Assembly (NCBI GenBank): GCA_024278755.1
Contig: JAJRSO010000038.1
Span: 1 to 64,000, forward strand
Length of the DNA stretch: 64,000 bases
Direction: 5' to 3'
Source of the DNA: Calditrichota bacterium
Lineage (GTDB): Bacteria > Calditrichota > Calditrichia > Calditrichales > Calditrichaceae
The notes under the pieces are model-generated. The model was given only the letters and a program-made list of their open reading frames with translations, did no database searches and was not told the origin of the DNA. Shown here one piece after another: positions 24,385 through 32,350 of the stretch (within the stretch, counting starts at the first letter, position 1; each line of letters begins with the position of its first letter). A program made the position numbers and the translations under genes.

Positions 24385-26541
24385 TTGTTTAAACGACCGT
24401 TCTCCTGGGGGGGCGCCCTGCTGTTTTTATTTGTCAGCTTTGCCCCATTACTTTTTTCCGCTTTGGTTATTCGTTTCTATTCGGTTAATGAACGAACAAC
24501 GACTATTCATAATCGTTTAAAAAACAGCTCCGAGCAGTCCTCTCTTCTGCTTAAAAAGTATTTATCCGGTGATATTATAAAAAGTGCACAATCATTTGCC
24601 GATAGTTACAGGGAGTTCAGTAAACAACATTTTAATGCCGCCGAACAAACATTTATAGTAAAACAATGGTTAAAAAACAGTGTGTTCTCCGGCATTATTC
24701 TGCCCTCCTATGCGGGGAAAAGGAAAACGGTTTTTAATCCGGCGTTTGCATATAAACAAGGAGAGGAAGTCCTCTCCTTTGCATATAAACTGGCCGATTC
24801 TTTAGCCCGCATGAAACATCCTAACGAAACAGAGTGCCTTATTCACGCTTTTTCCGGAGAGAGCATTCCATATATTTTTACCTCCGTTCCACTTAAACCC
24901 GAAAAAAATATCCTAAGTTTTGCCCGCGGAAACGTTCTGCACAATTTGTTTAAAAGTCTTTCTTCCGACAATACAATCTCGCTTTTTCTGGTTGATGAGA
25001 AGGGCAATACGGAATGCGGCAATTTTAACAATAACGATGCCATTGTTGCAAACGAAATGATTGATTTTGTTCATGATTATCTAAAAGCAAATGTGAAAAA
25101 CCTATCGGTAAACGGAACCATTCTCGAGGCACAAATCGCGGACGGAGAAAAATATTTGTTTCTTTTTAAACATGAAAAGAATCTGAAACGAATAATTGTT
25201 GCCGTTAGCCCCGCCGTCACTTTTATCTCTGTTATAAACCATTTATACCTGCAAATAATTGTAATTTTCCTATTCACGTTACTGCTTGCCGCCGTTGCAA
25301 ATTACTTTGCATATACCCGTATTGTACGGCCGGTCTGCCGATTAATTAATGCTGCGGAAAAGGTGGCCAGAGGCGATTTTGATATAAGAATCGGAAAAAC
25401 GTACAATGACGAAATCGGGAATCTTTCCAGAATTTTTAACAAAACAATTGGACAAATACGGACATTTAATCAAATAAATATCGACAAAATAATTATAGAA
25501 CGGAAAAAGCTGGAGCACATCATCGAACAGTTGTCCGCCGGTATTTTAATCGTCGATCCCGAAAATACGATTATTATTTGCAATAGAACCTTTGCCGATT
25601 GGTATCAATTGGATGTTCAGACAATGGTGGGTAAAAAGCTGTCTGTCGTGAAAGAACTGGACGTATACTATGAACTGATAAAGAAACTTAGCTGGGAAAG
25701 AAGTAGTGAAGTAAAACAACAAAAGATTCGCCTTCAGCGAAAAGAAACAACGGAATACCGGATTCTGGACGTTTCGGCCTCTAATATTTTTTCTTCGGGG
25801 AAGACATTTCTGGCAACCAGTATTTATATTCGCGATATTACAAAAGAACATGAAATCGATAAGCTGAAATCCGAATTAATCTCAACCGTAGCGCATGAAT
25901 TACGTTCACCCCTTGTTTCCATAATCGGCTTTAGCGAAATGCTGTTAACAGATACTAAAACCGGCAGTTCGGAAGAGGAATATCTCGAAATCATACATTC
26001 GGAATCAAACCGGCTTGCCTCTTTTGTCGACCAGTTTTTGGATTTGACCAGAATAGAGGCCGGTTCTTTCCCCATAAATTTTAAAGAAGCCGATATCGGT
26101 AAAACCGTAAAACGGGTTGTGCGCCTTTATAAAACGCAGGCCCGTTTAAAAAATATTCAGATAGATACGGAGTTTAAGGTTCCGTTGTTAGTCCTTAAAT
26201 TCGATACGGAATTAATAGAACGCGCCATTGGCAATTACCTGACAAATGCAATAAAATACAGTCCTGAAAAATCAACAATAATCGTCCGTACCTATTTAAA
26301 GGAGGAATATTTTCATCTGGAGGTTGTGGACAACGGAAATGGAATTGCAGAGCAGAATTTAGCGCAGGTTTTTAATAAGTTTTATCGCGTTGCCGGTAGC
26401 AGAAGAAAACAGGAAAAGGGTAGCGGACTCGGTTTAGCCTTTGTAAAGCAAGTTATCGAAAAACACAAAGGGCGCGTTTATCTTACCAGCAAACTCAAAC
26501 AAGGAAGTCTTTTCGGCTTTGAACTACCTCTGGAATTATGA
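24385..26541 (+). CDS. Membrane PAS-domain sensor histidine kinase
   Basis: 718 aa, starting at TTG 24385 because no suitable ATG lies near the N terminus. Order of parts: transmembrane helix 1 (about 9-30), an extracytoplasmic region of about 250 residues, transmembrane helix 2 (about 285-310, IIVIFLFTLLLAAVANYF), HAMP (RIVRPVCRLINAAEKVARGD), PAS (about 380-490), phosphoacceptor helix with TVAHELRSPLVSIIGFSEML, and ATPase domain with NYLTNAIKYSP, VVDNGNGIAE and GSGLGLAFVKQVI. All catalytic motifs are intact. It is an orthodox envelope sensor at the end of the oxygen-sensor cluster. No separate response regulator follows, so it may share the receiver-PATAN protein. Confidence 0.9.
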   Translation: MFKRPFSWGGALLFLFVSFAPLLFSALVIRFYSVNERTTTIHNRLKNSSEQSSLLLKKYLSGDIIKSAQSFADSYREFSKQHFNAAEQTFIVKQWLKNSVFSGIILPSYAGKRKTVFNPAFAYKQGEEVLSFAYKLADSLARMKHPNETECLIHAFSGESIPYIFTSVPLKPEKNILSFARGNVLHNLFKSLSSDNTISLFLVDEKGNTECGNFNNNDAIVANEMIDFVHDYLKANVKNLSVNGTILEAQIADGEKYLFLFKHEKNLKRIIVAVSPAVTFISVINHLYLQIIVIFLFTLLLAAVANYFAYTRIVRPVCRLINAAEKVARGDFDIRIGKTYNDEIGNLSRIFNKTIGQIRTFNQINIDKIIIERKKLEHIIEQLSAGILIVDPENTIIICNRTFADWYQLDVQTMVGKKLSVVKELDVYYELIKKLSWERSSEVKQQKIRLQRKETTEYRILDVSASNIFSSGKTFLATSIYIRDITKEHEIDKLKSELISTVAHELRSPLVSIIGFSEMLLTDTKTGSSEEEYLEIIHSESNRLASFVDQFLDLTRIEAGSFPINFKEADIGKTVKRVVRLYKTQARLKNIQIDTEFKVPLLVLKFDTELIERAIGNYLTNAIKYSPEKSTIIVRTYLKEEYFHLEVVDNGNGIAEQNLAQVFNKFYRVAGSRRKQEKGSGLGLAFVKQVIEKHKGRVYLTSKLKQGSLFGFELPLEL

Positions 26542-27188
26542 ATTTAAAAATTTGGTCTCCTGCCAATTCGTAGGGATAAGCACAAAAAAGAAGACCCGTT
26601 GATTAACAACGAAACACGTGTTTTTATCAGTGCACATCCATGTCCAATCGCAGTGGTTTTTAAATCGCTGCCTTCAAAAACACATTGTACCAAAAATATG
26701 GTATGGAAATCAAAAAATATACATGTTTTGAAGGGTATATGGTAAAACCAATTGCAACCGCTTTTTTTAAAGTTTTATTAATTCTTTGAATTGTTAATAT
26801 CTATTTACTACATTAGTTAAAATTACTTAAGAATAATTTTTTATTGCATTGCCTGTTCAGATATTTAGGCGCTGCTTTCTTCTTGGGACTTCACTTTTGC
26901 TTCTGAATACGTATCTTATCAGGTTCAACGATTAGAATCGTACAAAATTTCGTAATTGCTTTTATTTTCCGAATCGGAGCTGGTATCGGGCATAATAAAA
27001 AATTAATATTTCAGTGAAAATTTCGCGTACGTTAAAAATGCCGATTTATTCCGGATGGTATGCTCTGCGGCATCGAAGCATTGGGGTATCCGATAAAACT
27101 AAATCATTATTCCAACCAAGGGCGGGATAAATCTATCCGCATGGAATAACGATTCACATAAAACCAATACATTCGAAGGGAGATTCAA
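26542..27188. other. Intergenic region with a long imperfect inverted repeat
   Basis: No gene is supported in about 650 bases. The left part holds a nested inverted repeat (26650-26755, listed separately). The rest is AT-rich. The segment before the next gene contains no clear promoter but ends with GAAGGGAGATTC, a good ribosome-binding region. Confidence 0.5.
26650..26755. repeat. Nested imperfect inverted repeat (long hairpin)
   Basis: Outer arms GCAGTGGTTTT (26650-26660) and AAAACCAATTGC (26744-26755) pair with one gap. Inner arms CCTTCAAAAACA (26671-26682) and TGTTTTGAAGG (26724-26734) pair almost perfectly. ACCA/TGGT flank the loop region. The phrase CATTGTACCAAAAATAT also occurs in altered form near 53842. 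It may be a short mobile-element remnant or a structured RNA. Confidence 0.4.
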
Positions 27189-27794
27189 ATGAAAAGCGCT
27201 GTTTTTATATTTACTATCTTATCCGTTCTGTTTTCCAATGCCACGGCACAGTTAGCCGATGATACCTGGAAAGAAGAAGAGGATAATACCGAATCATGGT
27301 ACACTTACTGGGGGGTGGGGTATGCGTCTGTGTCGTATCCTTCCGCTCTGCAGGTATTAATAGATTATTTGAATAAACAGGATGGAGTGGATAATACTTC
27401 GATTGCTTTGGATATGTTAGGCTTTTACTGGCACATAGCGCCCAAAACAATTGCAGGTATAATTATAAATACAGCGGGTGATCGTTTTACATATAATGGA
27501 GAGTATTTTCAGCTTAATCAATATATATACGGCGGCAGTGTAATTCATTATATGGGTGAACGGTTCGGCAGCGGTTTTTTTCTGCGGGCGGATGCCGGTC
27601 TGGCAAAACTGGTAATTCAGGATTCAGACGGTAATTCAACCGGCAGCGATAGCGGATTTGGATTTCTTGCGGGTGGCGGTTGGTCCATTGATTTCGGTGG
27701 GACCCGTATGTTGTTAAATGTCAATTATGCCATACGGAATATTGAAAGCGAAAAATATTCGGTACTCGGTTTTTCCATTGGCGGTTTATTTTAG
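27189..27794 (+). CDS. Putative outer-membrane beta-barrel protein
   Basis: 201 aa with a signal peptide (MKSAVFIFTILSVLFSNATA, cleaved before QLADD). The mature part is made of alternating hydrophobic strands with glycine-rich turns (GVGYASVSYPS, GSGFFLRADAGLAKLVI, FGFLAGGGWSIDFGG) and ends in Phe (GGLF), the usual C-terminal residue recognised by the BAM complex. An eight-strand barrel is likely. Function unknown. It converges on the FadL-like gene with a shared terminator. Confidence 0.7.
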   Translation: MKSAVFIFTILSVLFSNATAQLADDTWKEEEDNTESWYTYWGVGYASVSYPSALQVLIDYLNKQDGVDNTSIALDMLGFYWHIAPKTIAGIIINTAGDRFTYNGEYFQLNQYIYGGSVIHYMGERFGSGFFLRADAGLAKLVIQDSDGNSTGSDSGFGFLAGGGWSIDFGGTRMLLNVNYAIRNIESEKYSVLGFSIGGLF

Positions 27795-27813
27795 CTAATA
27801 GAGTATTAGATAG

Positions 27814-27843
27814 AAAAGGGGCGCGAAATCGCGCCCCTTTTTT
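27814..27843. terminator. Bidirectional intrinsic terminator
   Basis: AAAAGGGGCGCG and CGCGCCCCTTTT form a perfect 12-bp stem around a four-base AAAT loop, with T-runs on both strands. It lies between two convergent genes and should end both transcripts. Confidence 0.92.
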
Positions 27844-27850
27844 TAGACGA

Positions 27851-28975
27851 TTATTCGCCAAAATGGATGGTTGCTCCAATTGTAACTCTAAAGAAATTTT
27901 CTTTATAATCATAAAGATCGTATTTAATCGTCGTTGGTTCCATTTCAAAAGCGCCGTCTATAATAATCTTATTCATAATCAAACCGGCGCCCAGCGTAAG
28001 GACATTATCCACAATCTGGTTGTTGTCTTTATCTTCGGTGCCAAACAAAGGATTGGTATAAAAACCGATACGTAAGGGAATAACGGCGTTACCATTCATT
28101 AGCAAATATTCAAGGCCCAGATGAAACGAATTTAATTTATAGATATCGGGTTCCGATGCTTCTTTAAAATCATCCGATTTTGACCAGTCATGGCTCTTAT
28201 AATCAACGGCAATTAGTAGTTGATCGGTCGCTCTATACCCGATACCAATGCTGTAAAACAGAGGAATTGCCAGCTGGTCGCTGCTACCATCGCTTTCATA
28301 TTTAAGTGTATTGGGCAGGTTAAAATTTCCACCGACGGTAAACCTGTCCGAAGCTATAACCAAAAAACCAATATCCAGCCCCCCTCCGGAATATGTTTCT
28401 TCGGTGCCTTCCCAATCATTTGCCGAATTGGTTTCGTCTGTATAAGATGATTTTGAGCTACCGGTGTAAATATTCAGCGCCGCTCCCACCGAAATCATAT
28501 CATTAATTTTTATACCAACGGCTGGCGTAAGAGCGCCCACAGCGCCGTCAGTTTTACTTGTGATATTGCCCATATCGTATTTATAAATAATTTCACTATT
28601 AAAATCATAAAGCGTCCGGTAGGCAATTCCGCCTACAATCGTCATAGAACCAATTTTAAACGGCATGGCAAAGCTTAAAAAGTTAATCTGAAATCTGGAT
28701 TTTAAATCAATACCGGGCGCATCGTCCCAACCGTCAAACGTAATATTTCCAAAGCCAAAGCGGGTTATGGCGCTGGCTTCCATCGAATAAAGCTGGGTTA
28801 ATCCGGCACTGTTCCATGACATGGCCGTGGCATCGTCGGCAACACCGGTAAAGGCGTTTCCCATACCGGCGGCCCGTGCGCCATTTCCGGTAAAATTAAG
28901 ATCCTGTGCGTTTAATAACCCCATAAAAAGAACGGATATTGCAACAAAAAAAATGAAAGTTAATTTCTTACGCAT
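27851..28975 (-). CDS. OmpP1/FadL/PorV-like outer-membrane protein
   Basis: 374 aa with a signal peptide (ending LLNAQ) followed by NFTGNGARAAGMGNAFTGVA and DDATAMSWNSAGLT, the hallmark N-terminal plug region of the FadL/OmpP1-like family. The rest is a beta-barrel ending in IHFGE. FadL proteins take up hydrophobic compounds. The related PorV/UPF0164 proteins work in type IX secretion, so either role is possible in this FCB-type organism. It follows the CsgG-like gene by 26 bases on the same strand, suggesting a two-gene operon. Confidence 0.78.
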   Translation of the reverse strand: MRKKLTFIFFVAISVLFMGLLNAQDLNFTGNGARAAGMGNAFTGVADDATAMSWNSAGLTQLYSMEASAITRFGFGNITFDGWDDAPGIDLKSRFQINFLSFAMPFKIGSMTIVGGIAYRTLYDFNSEIIYKYDMGNITSKTDGAVGALTPAVGIKINDMISVGAALNIYTGSSKSSYTDETNSANDWEGTEETYSGGGLDIGFLVIASDRFTVGGNFNLPNTLKYESDGSSDQLAIPLFYSIGIGYRATDQLLIAVDYKSHDWSKSDDFKEASEPDIYKLNSFHLGLEYLLMNGNAVIPLRIGFYTNPLFGTEDKDNNQIVDNVLTLGAGLIMNKIIIDGAFEMEPTTIKYDLYDYKENFFRVTIGATIHFGE

Positions 28976-29001
28976 GATACCTCCTGATTAGTTTAACACC
29001 C

Positions 29002-30150
29002 TTATTTTGTTATGAACTTATCTCCAACCTGCAATATTTGACCCGCTGTGGTGCGAATGGTTCTGCCAGAAGCATATTTATCAAAAGGATCGGTGATTTT
29101 AATCTCGCCGACAATAGTGGTTTCTTTTCCTAAAATTTCACCGCTAACCGGATGTCTGATTTCTTTTCCCTCGCGGTAAATCGTACATTTAATACCTTTT
29201 TTAAGGCCGCCGGTTCGTCCCACATCTACCATAATATTACCTCCGTCTAAGCGAATGACGGTTCCCTGAATAAGCGGTAAACTGGAAACAAATTTTTTGG
29301 CAAGATAGGCAACCGTATTTTTAACGCTTTGCGCGTCCGAATGAGTAGAGTAGGCGTCATGCGCTACAATAATCATTGCGGTTTCCGTATCGATTGCCCG
29401 GGCGTCTAAGCTGATGGCGCCGTTCGGAGCGGCGGCCACACTGCCTAAAATTATTGCATCCACGCCTAAACCACGTCCCAATTCCGCAGCGGTGGAAGCA
29501 TCCAGTATTCCGCTGGCACCCAGTTTTTGTTCTTCAAGAACAGATTCCAGTTGAGAACGCTCTACAACCTTAAACCGATCTTCATTGAAAAGAGCCGTAA
29601 TCATCTTATCAAATACAATGTCGCCAAGATCGTGACTGGCGCCTTTATTTTCGAAGGGAAGCACAGCTACGCTCATGCGTTCCCCTACCCGTTTGATCCG
29701 TCCCGGTGTTTTTGCTTTGGGAGTAGCGCTTACTACGCTGGTTTTTAAATTCGGCTTCACTTCAACCGGAAGCGATTTTTCCTCGGGTATTTGTATCGGG
29801 CCTGCATTCTGAGATGTTTGATTTAGATATTCTCTGGCCCGGGAGGATGGCGCCTGTGCTAGTGATAGCTGCAGATAGTGTCTGGCATCGCTGATATTGC
29901 CAAGGTAAAACTGAGCAATACCCATTTCGCGATTCGGAAAATAAGAAATGAAATGCATGCCGTAAGTTCTTACTTTTTGTTTATCCGTATTTTCCTGTCG
30001 GAGTGCGGCTTCAAATTTTTCTACCGCAAGGCGGTAGTTGTTTTCCTGTATGGCTTCCACACCCTGTTGATAAAGTTGGAACCACTCTTCTGCCATTGCG
30101 CTACTGAACAGAATCAAAATAAAAAACAAAACAATATGATGCTTTTTCAT
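29002..30150 (-). CDS. TPR-CsgG-domain secreted/periplasmic protein
   Basis: 382 aa. A signal peptide (MKKHHIVLFFILILFSSAMA) is followed by a tetratricopeptide-like segment (about 20-110, YQQGVEAIQENNYRLAVEKF). A CsgG-like domain spans about 150-275 (MSVAVLPFENKGASHDLGD, VVERSQLESVLEEQKL, LGVDAIILGSV). The C-terminal part (about 280-382) is a small barrel like the C-terminal domain of FlgT-type proteins (VDVGRTGGLKKGIKCTIYR). There is no lipobox cysteine, unlike true CsgG. Such proteins occur with outer-membrane barrels and LPP20 lipoproteins. Likely role: envelope assembly or secretion accessory. Confidence 0.78.
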   Translation of the reverse strand: MKKHHIVLFFILILFSSAMAEEWFQLYQQGVEAIQENNYRLAVEKFEAALRQENTDKQKVRTYGMHFISYFPNREMGIAQFYLGNISDARHYLQLSLAQAPSSRAREYLNQTSQNAGPIQIPEEKSLPVEVKPNLKTSVVSATPKAKTPGRIKRVGERMSVAVLPFENKGASHDLGDIVFDKMITALFNEDRFKVVERSQLESVLEEQKLGASGILDASTAAELGRGLGVDAIILGSVAAAPNGAISLDARAIDTETAMIIVAHDAYSTHSDAQSVKNTVAYLAKKFVSSLPLIQGTVIRLDGGNIMVDVGRTGGLKKGIKCTIYREGKEIRHPVSGEILGKETTIVGEIKITDPFDKYASGRTIRTTAGQILQVGDKFITK

Positions 30151-30714
30151 TCTCTTCCTCTACATAAAAAAATTAGATAAAATTAAAGGACAACGGTTTG
30201 ATCGTAATAAAAATATACAATTTTTTTAATACAATTCTAATAATTATCTATTTTTAATCGAAAGAATTCATTGGAACTTAACTCAGCGCTTTAAAAAAAC
30301 AGGTTCCGTTTCGAATCGTGTGAATAAGAACAACCTCAAAATATGGCACCGATTACTACCCTGTCAGAGACGGATAGGCCTAAAAACGTATTAAAAAAGC
30401 CCTAAGAGTTTTCATAAAACCCTGTAATTAGGTATTGCTGTTTCCTGCTCTTTCATAAGTTTACAATGTAATTGCTTTATCTCCGTTTTAATCAGGCGCT
30501 TAAAGTTTTTGATTTTAATACAAACCAGAAAATAGTCACAAAAAGTAAATCTTTTTCTAAAGAATATTTTTTGCTGTCGTATATGATGTATTGATGTGAT
30601 TCTTGTATAAAAATAAAAAATCTTTTTTAGTAAAAAATTAATTTGTACATTAATTTATCGTTTCGTAAGAAAACCCGGATGCAACTGAATGTATTCAAAC
30701 AACCAGGAGGTGTA
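30151..30714. other. Divergent intergenic region
   Basis: Separates the minus-strand CsgG-like gene from the plus-strand barrel gene and must contain promoters for both. The DNA is AT-rich. No strong consensus promoter, terminator or ORF is seen apart from the AGGAGGTG ribosome-binding site at 30705-30712. Confidence 0.4.
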
Positions 30715-31347
30715 ATGAGAAAGACATTACTTAGTTTAATTTTATCTGTTTTTGTTTTACTTAATCTGTCTTTTGCACAAGGAGAAAAAGGTGTATTGTT
30801 TGGCATCAATGTGGCCAATCTTCATGGGGATGATGTGAGTGAGAATGCCGATCCGCGTACCGCATATGCCATTGGTTTTTATTCCACGATTCCCATTAAT
30901 GATTTGCTTAGTATTCGCCCGGAACTGTTCTATTCAATGAAAGGCTCAACCAGTAAATCATCCTACGATATGAATGGCTATAAAGAAACCTGGGAATCAA
31001 CTATTAAACTTAATTATGTGGAAGTCCCTGTATTAGCAGTTGTTAACCTTGCCTCACTTATAGAAATATTTGGCGGTGCGTATGTAGCCTATTTTTTAAA
31101 TGGCGAAACAGAAACAAAATGGACAACCGATTATAACGGTACAAAAGATTCCGGGACAAATACGGATGATATTAAATCCGATGATATCGAAAATCTGGAT
31201 TATGGCATTGTTGCCGGAGCGGCTGTTCGCCTGGGCATGTTTCGCGTTGGCGTCAGATACTCGGTGGGTATGGCTACATTGGATAACGATGGTAAAGCGG
31301 ATATAAAAAACGCAATGATTCAGTTGCTTGGTGGAATAATTTTTTAA
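30715..31347 (+). CDS. Outer-membrane beta-barrel protein (PorT-like)
   Basis: The start is set at ATG 30715 by a perfect AGGAGGTG at 30705-30712, giving 210 aa; an upstream in-frame ATG at 30643 lacks this. Signal peptide MRKTLLSLILSVFVLLNLSF, cleaved before AQGEKG. The pattern FGINVANLHGDD...SIRPELFYSMKGS...LNYVEVPVLAVVNL...YSVGMATLDNDG is that of the Bacteroidota outer-membrane beta-barrel (PorT) group, about eight strands ending in Phe. Function unknown. A strong terminator follows. Confidence 0.8.
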   Translation: MRKTLLSLILSVFVLLNLSFAQGEKGVLFGINVANLHGDDVSENADPRTAYAIGFYSTIPINDLLSIRPELFYSMKGSTSKSSYDMNGYKETWESTIKLNYVEVPVLAVVNLASLIEIFGGAYVAYFLNGETETKWTTDYNGTKDSGTNTDDIKSDDIENLDYGIVAGAAVRLGMFRVGVRYSVGMATLDNDGKADIKNAMIQLLGGIIF

Positions 31348-31399
31348 GACAACCAGTCTGACAGTTGCATCCAAAGAGACTGAAAAATGCAGTTTAAAT

Positions 31400-31430
31400 A
31401 AAAGCCCGGTTAATTTTAACGGGCTTTTTT
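31400..31430 (+). terminator. Intrinsic terminator
   Basis: AAAGCCCGGTTAA and TTAACGGGCTTT form a strong hairpin with one bulge, followed by a T-run (31425-31430). It ends the PorT-like transcript before rubrerythrin. Confidence 0.88.
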
Positions 31431-31518
31431 CTGTTCGTTTAAACCTTTTTTATTTCCTACCAATTTCATTATATTGTCTATGTTCATACTGCTATACTAA
31501 ATATAAAAGGAGATATTT

Positions 31519-32016
31519 ATGCCAACAACAACCGAAAACCTAAAAGACGCGTTTGCCGGCGAAAGCCAGGCCAATCAAAAATATCTTGCCTTTGCTAAAA
31601 GTGCGGAGAAAGAAGGCTTTGCCAATATTGCTAAATTATTTCGCACCACTGCCGCTGCAGAGCGCATACATGCCGAAGGGCATTTAAAAGCATTGGAGGC
31701 TGTCGGTTCTACCATTGAAAATCTTAAAGCGGCCATAGAAGGTGAAACGTATGAATTTACCGAAATGTATCCGCCGATGTACGAACAGGCCGCCGCAGAA
31801 AACCATAAAGCAAAAAAGATGTTTAAATGGGCCTTAGATGTGGAAGAAGTACACGCTCAGTTGTACAAACTCGCGCTCGAAGCGGCCAGCCGCGGCGAAG
31901 ATTTACCGGTTGGTGATATTTATCTTTGTCCGGTATGCGGCCATATTGAAATTGGCGCTCCGCCGGAGAACTGTCCCTTCTGTGGTGTCCCGGCAAAAAC
32001 GTATATTCAAATTTAA
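31519..32016 (+). CDS. rbr: Rubrerythrin
   Basis: Non-haem diiron peroxidase of anaerobes that reduces hydrogen peroxide, 165 aa. The four-helix ferritin-like domain has the paired ExxH motifs (AAERIHAEGH and VEEVHAQL) and the extra glutamates (FAGESQANQKY, TYEFTEMYPPMYEQ). The C-terminal rubredoxin-like domain has two CxxC knuckles (CPVCGHIE and CPFCGVPA) for one iron. The start ATG 31519 follows AAAGGAG. It appears to be transcribed alone. Its presence supports an anaerobic or microaerobic lifestyle with occasional oxidative stress. Confidence 0.95.
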   Translation: MPTTTENLKDAFAGESQANQKYLAFAKSAEKEGFANIAKLFRTTAAAERIHAEGHLKALEAVGSTIENLKAAIEGETYEFTEMYPPMYEQAAAENHKAKKMFKWALDVEEVHAQLYKLALEAASRGEDLPVGDIYLCPVCGHIEIGAPPENCPFCGVPAKTYIQI

Positions 32017-32350
32017 AACAGATTCGGTGATGGATTTCCCTCTTTTTTTAGGAGAGGGAAATTCCCTTCCGAAAGGGAATAGAGCGCACGGCATAGGGAA
32101 GGGAATTAAACAGGAACCTATAAAATAGCGCTACCATGGATGAGTCCAGTCTAAAAAGGCATAGCCAACAATTTCCACAGAAAGACACGGATTGTTTTTA
32201 TTGAAATTACATTGAATAGATTCGTGTAAAGTCGTAGAATTCATGATTTTTATAGTGAATTCATGTATTTATCAGAGCAAAATTAAATTCTTAACATATT
32301 CAAAAAGACAATCGTAGCAAGTAAAACTGAGAAGCCAAAGTGAACAACGT
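32017..32350. other. Intergenic hairpins and dispersed repeat
   Basis: Two overlapping hairpins follow rubrerythrin: ATTTCCCTC/GAGGGAAAT (32034-32062) and ATTCCCTT/AAGGGAAT (32061-32080). A third short match, GGGAAGGGAATT, lies near 32098. Then comes repeat copy B (32140-32265). No gene is visible. The hairpins may end the rubrerythrin transcript but are not followed by a clear T-run. Confidence 0.5.
32140..32265 (-). repeat. Dispersed ~125-bp repeat, copy B (inverted relative to copy A)
   Basis: The reverse complement matches copy A (19761-19886) almost throughout, including the identical central stretch of nearly 60 bases. One end carries TTTTTATAGTGAATTCATG, and the same TTTATAGTGAATT also occurs alone near 46578. 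The two copies lie 12.3 kb apart in inverted orientation, so recombination between them could invert the signalling cluster and rubrerythrin region. Confidence 0.75.
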
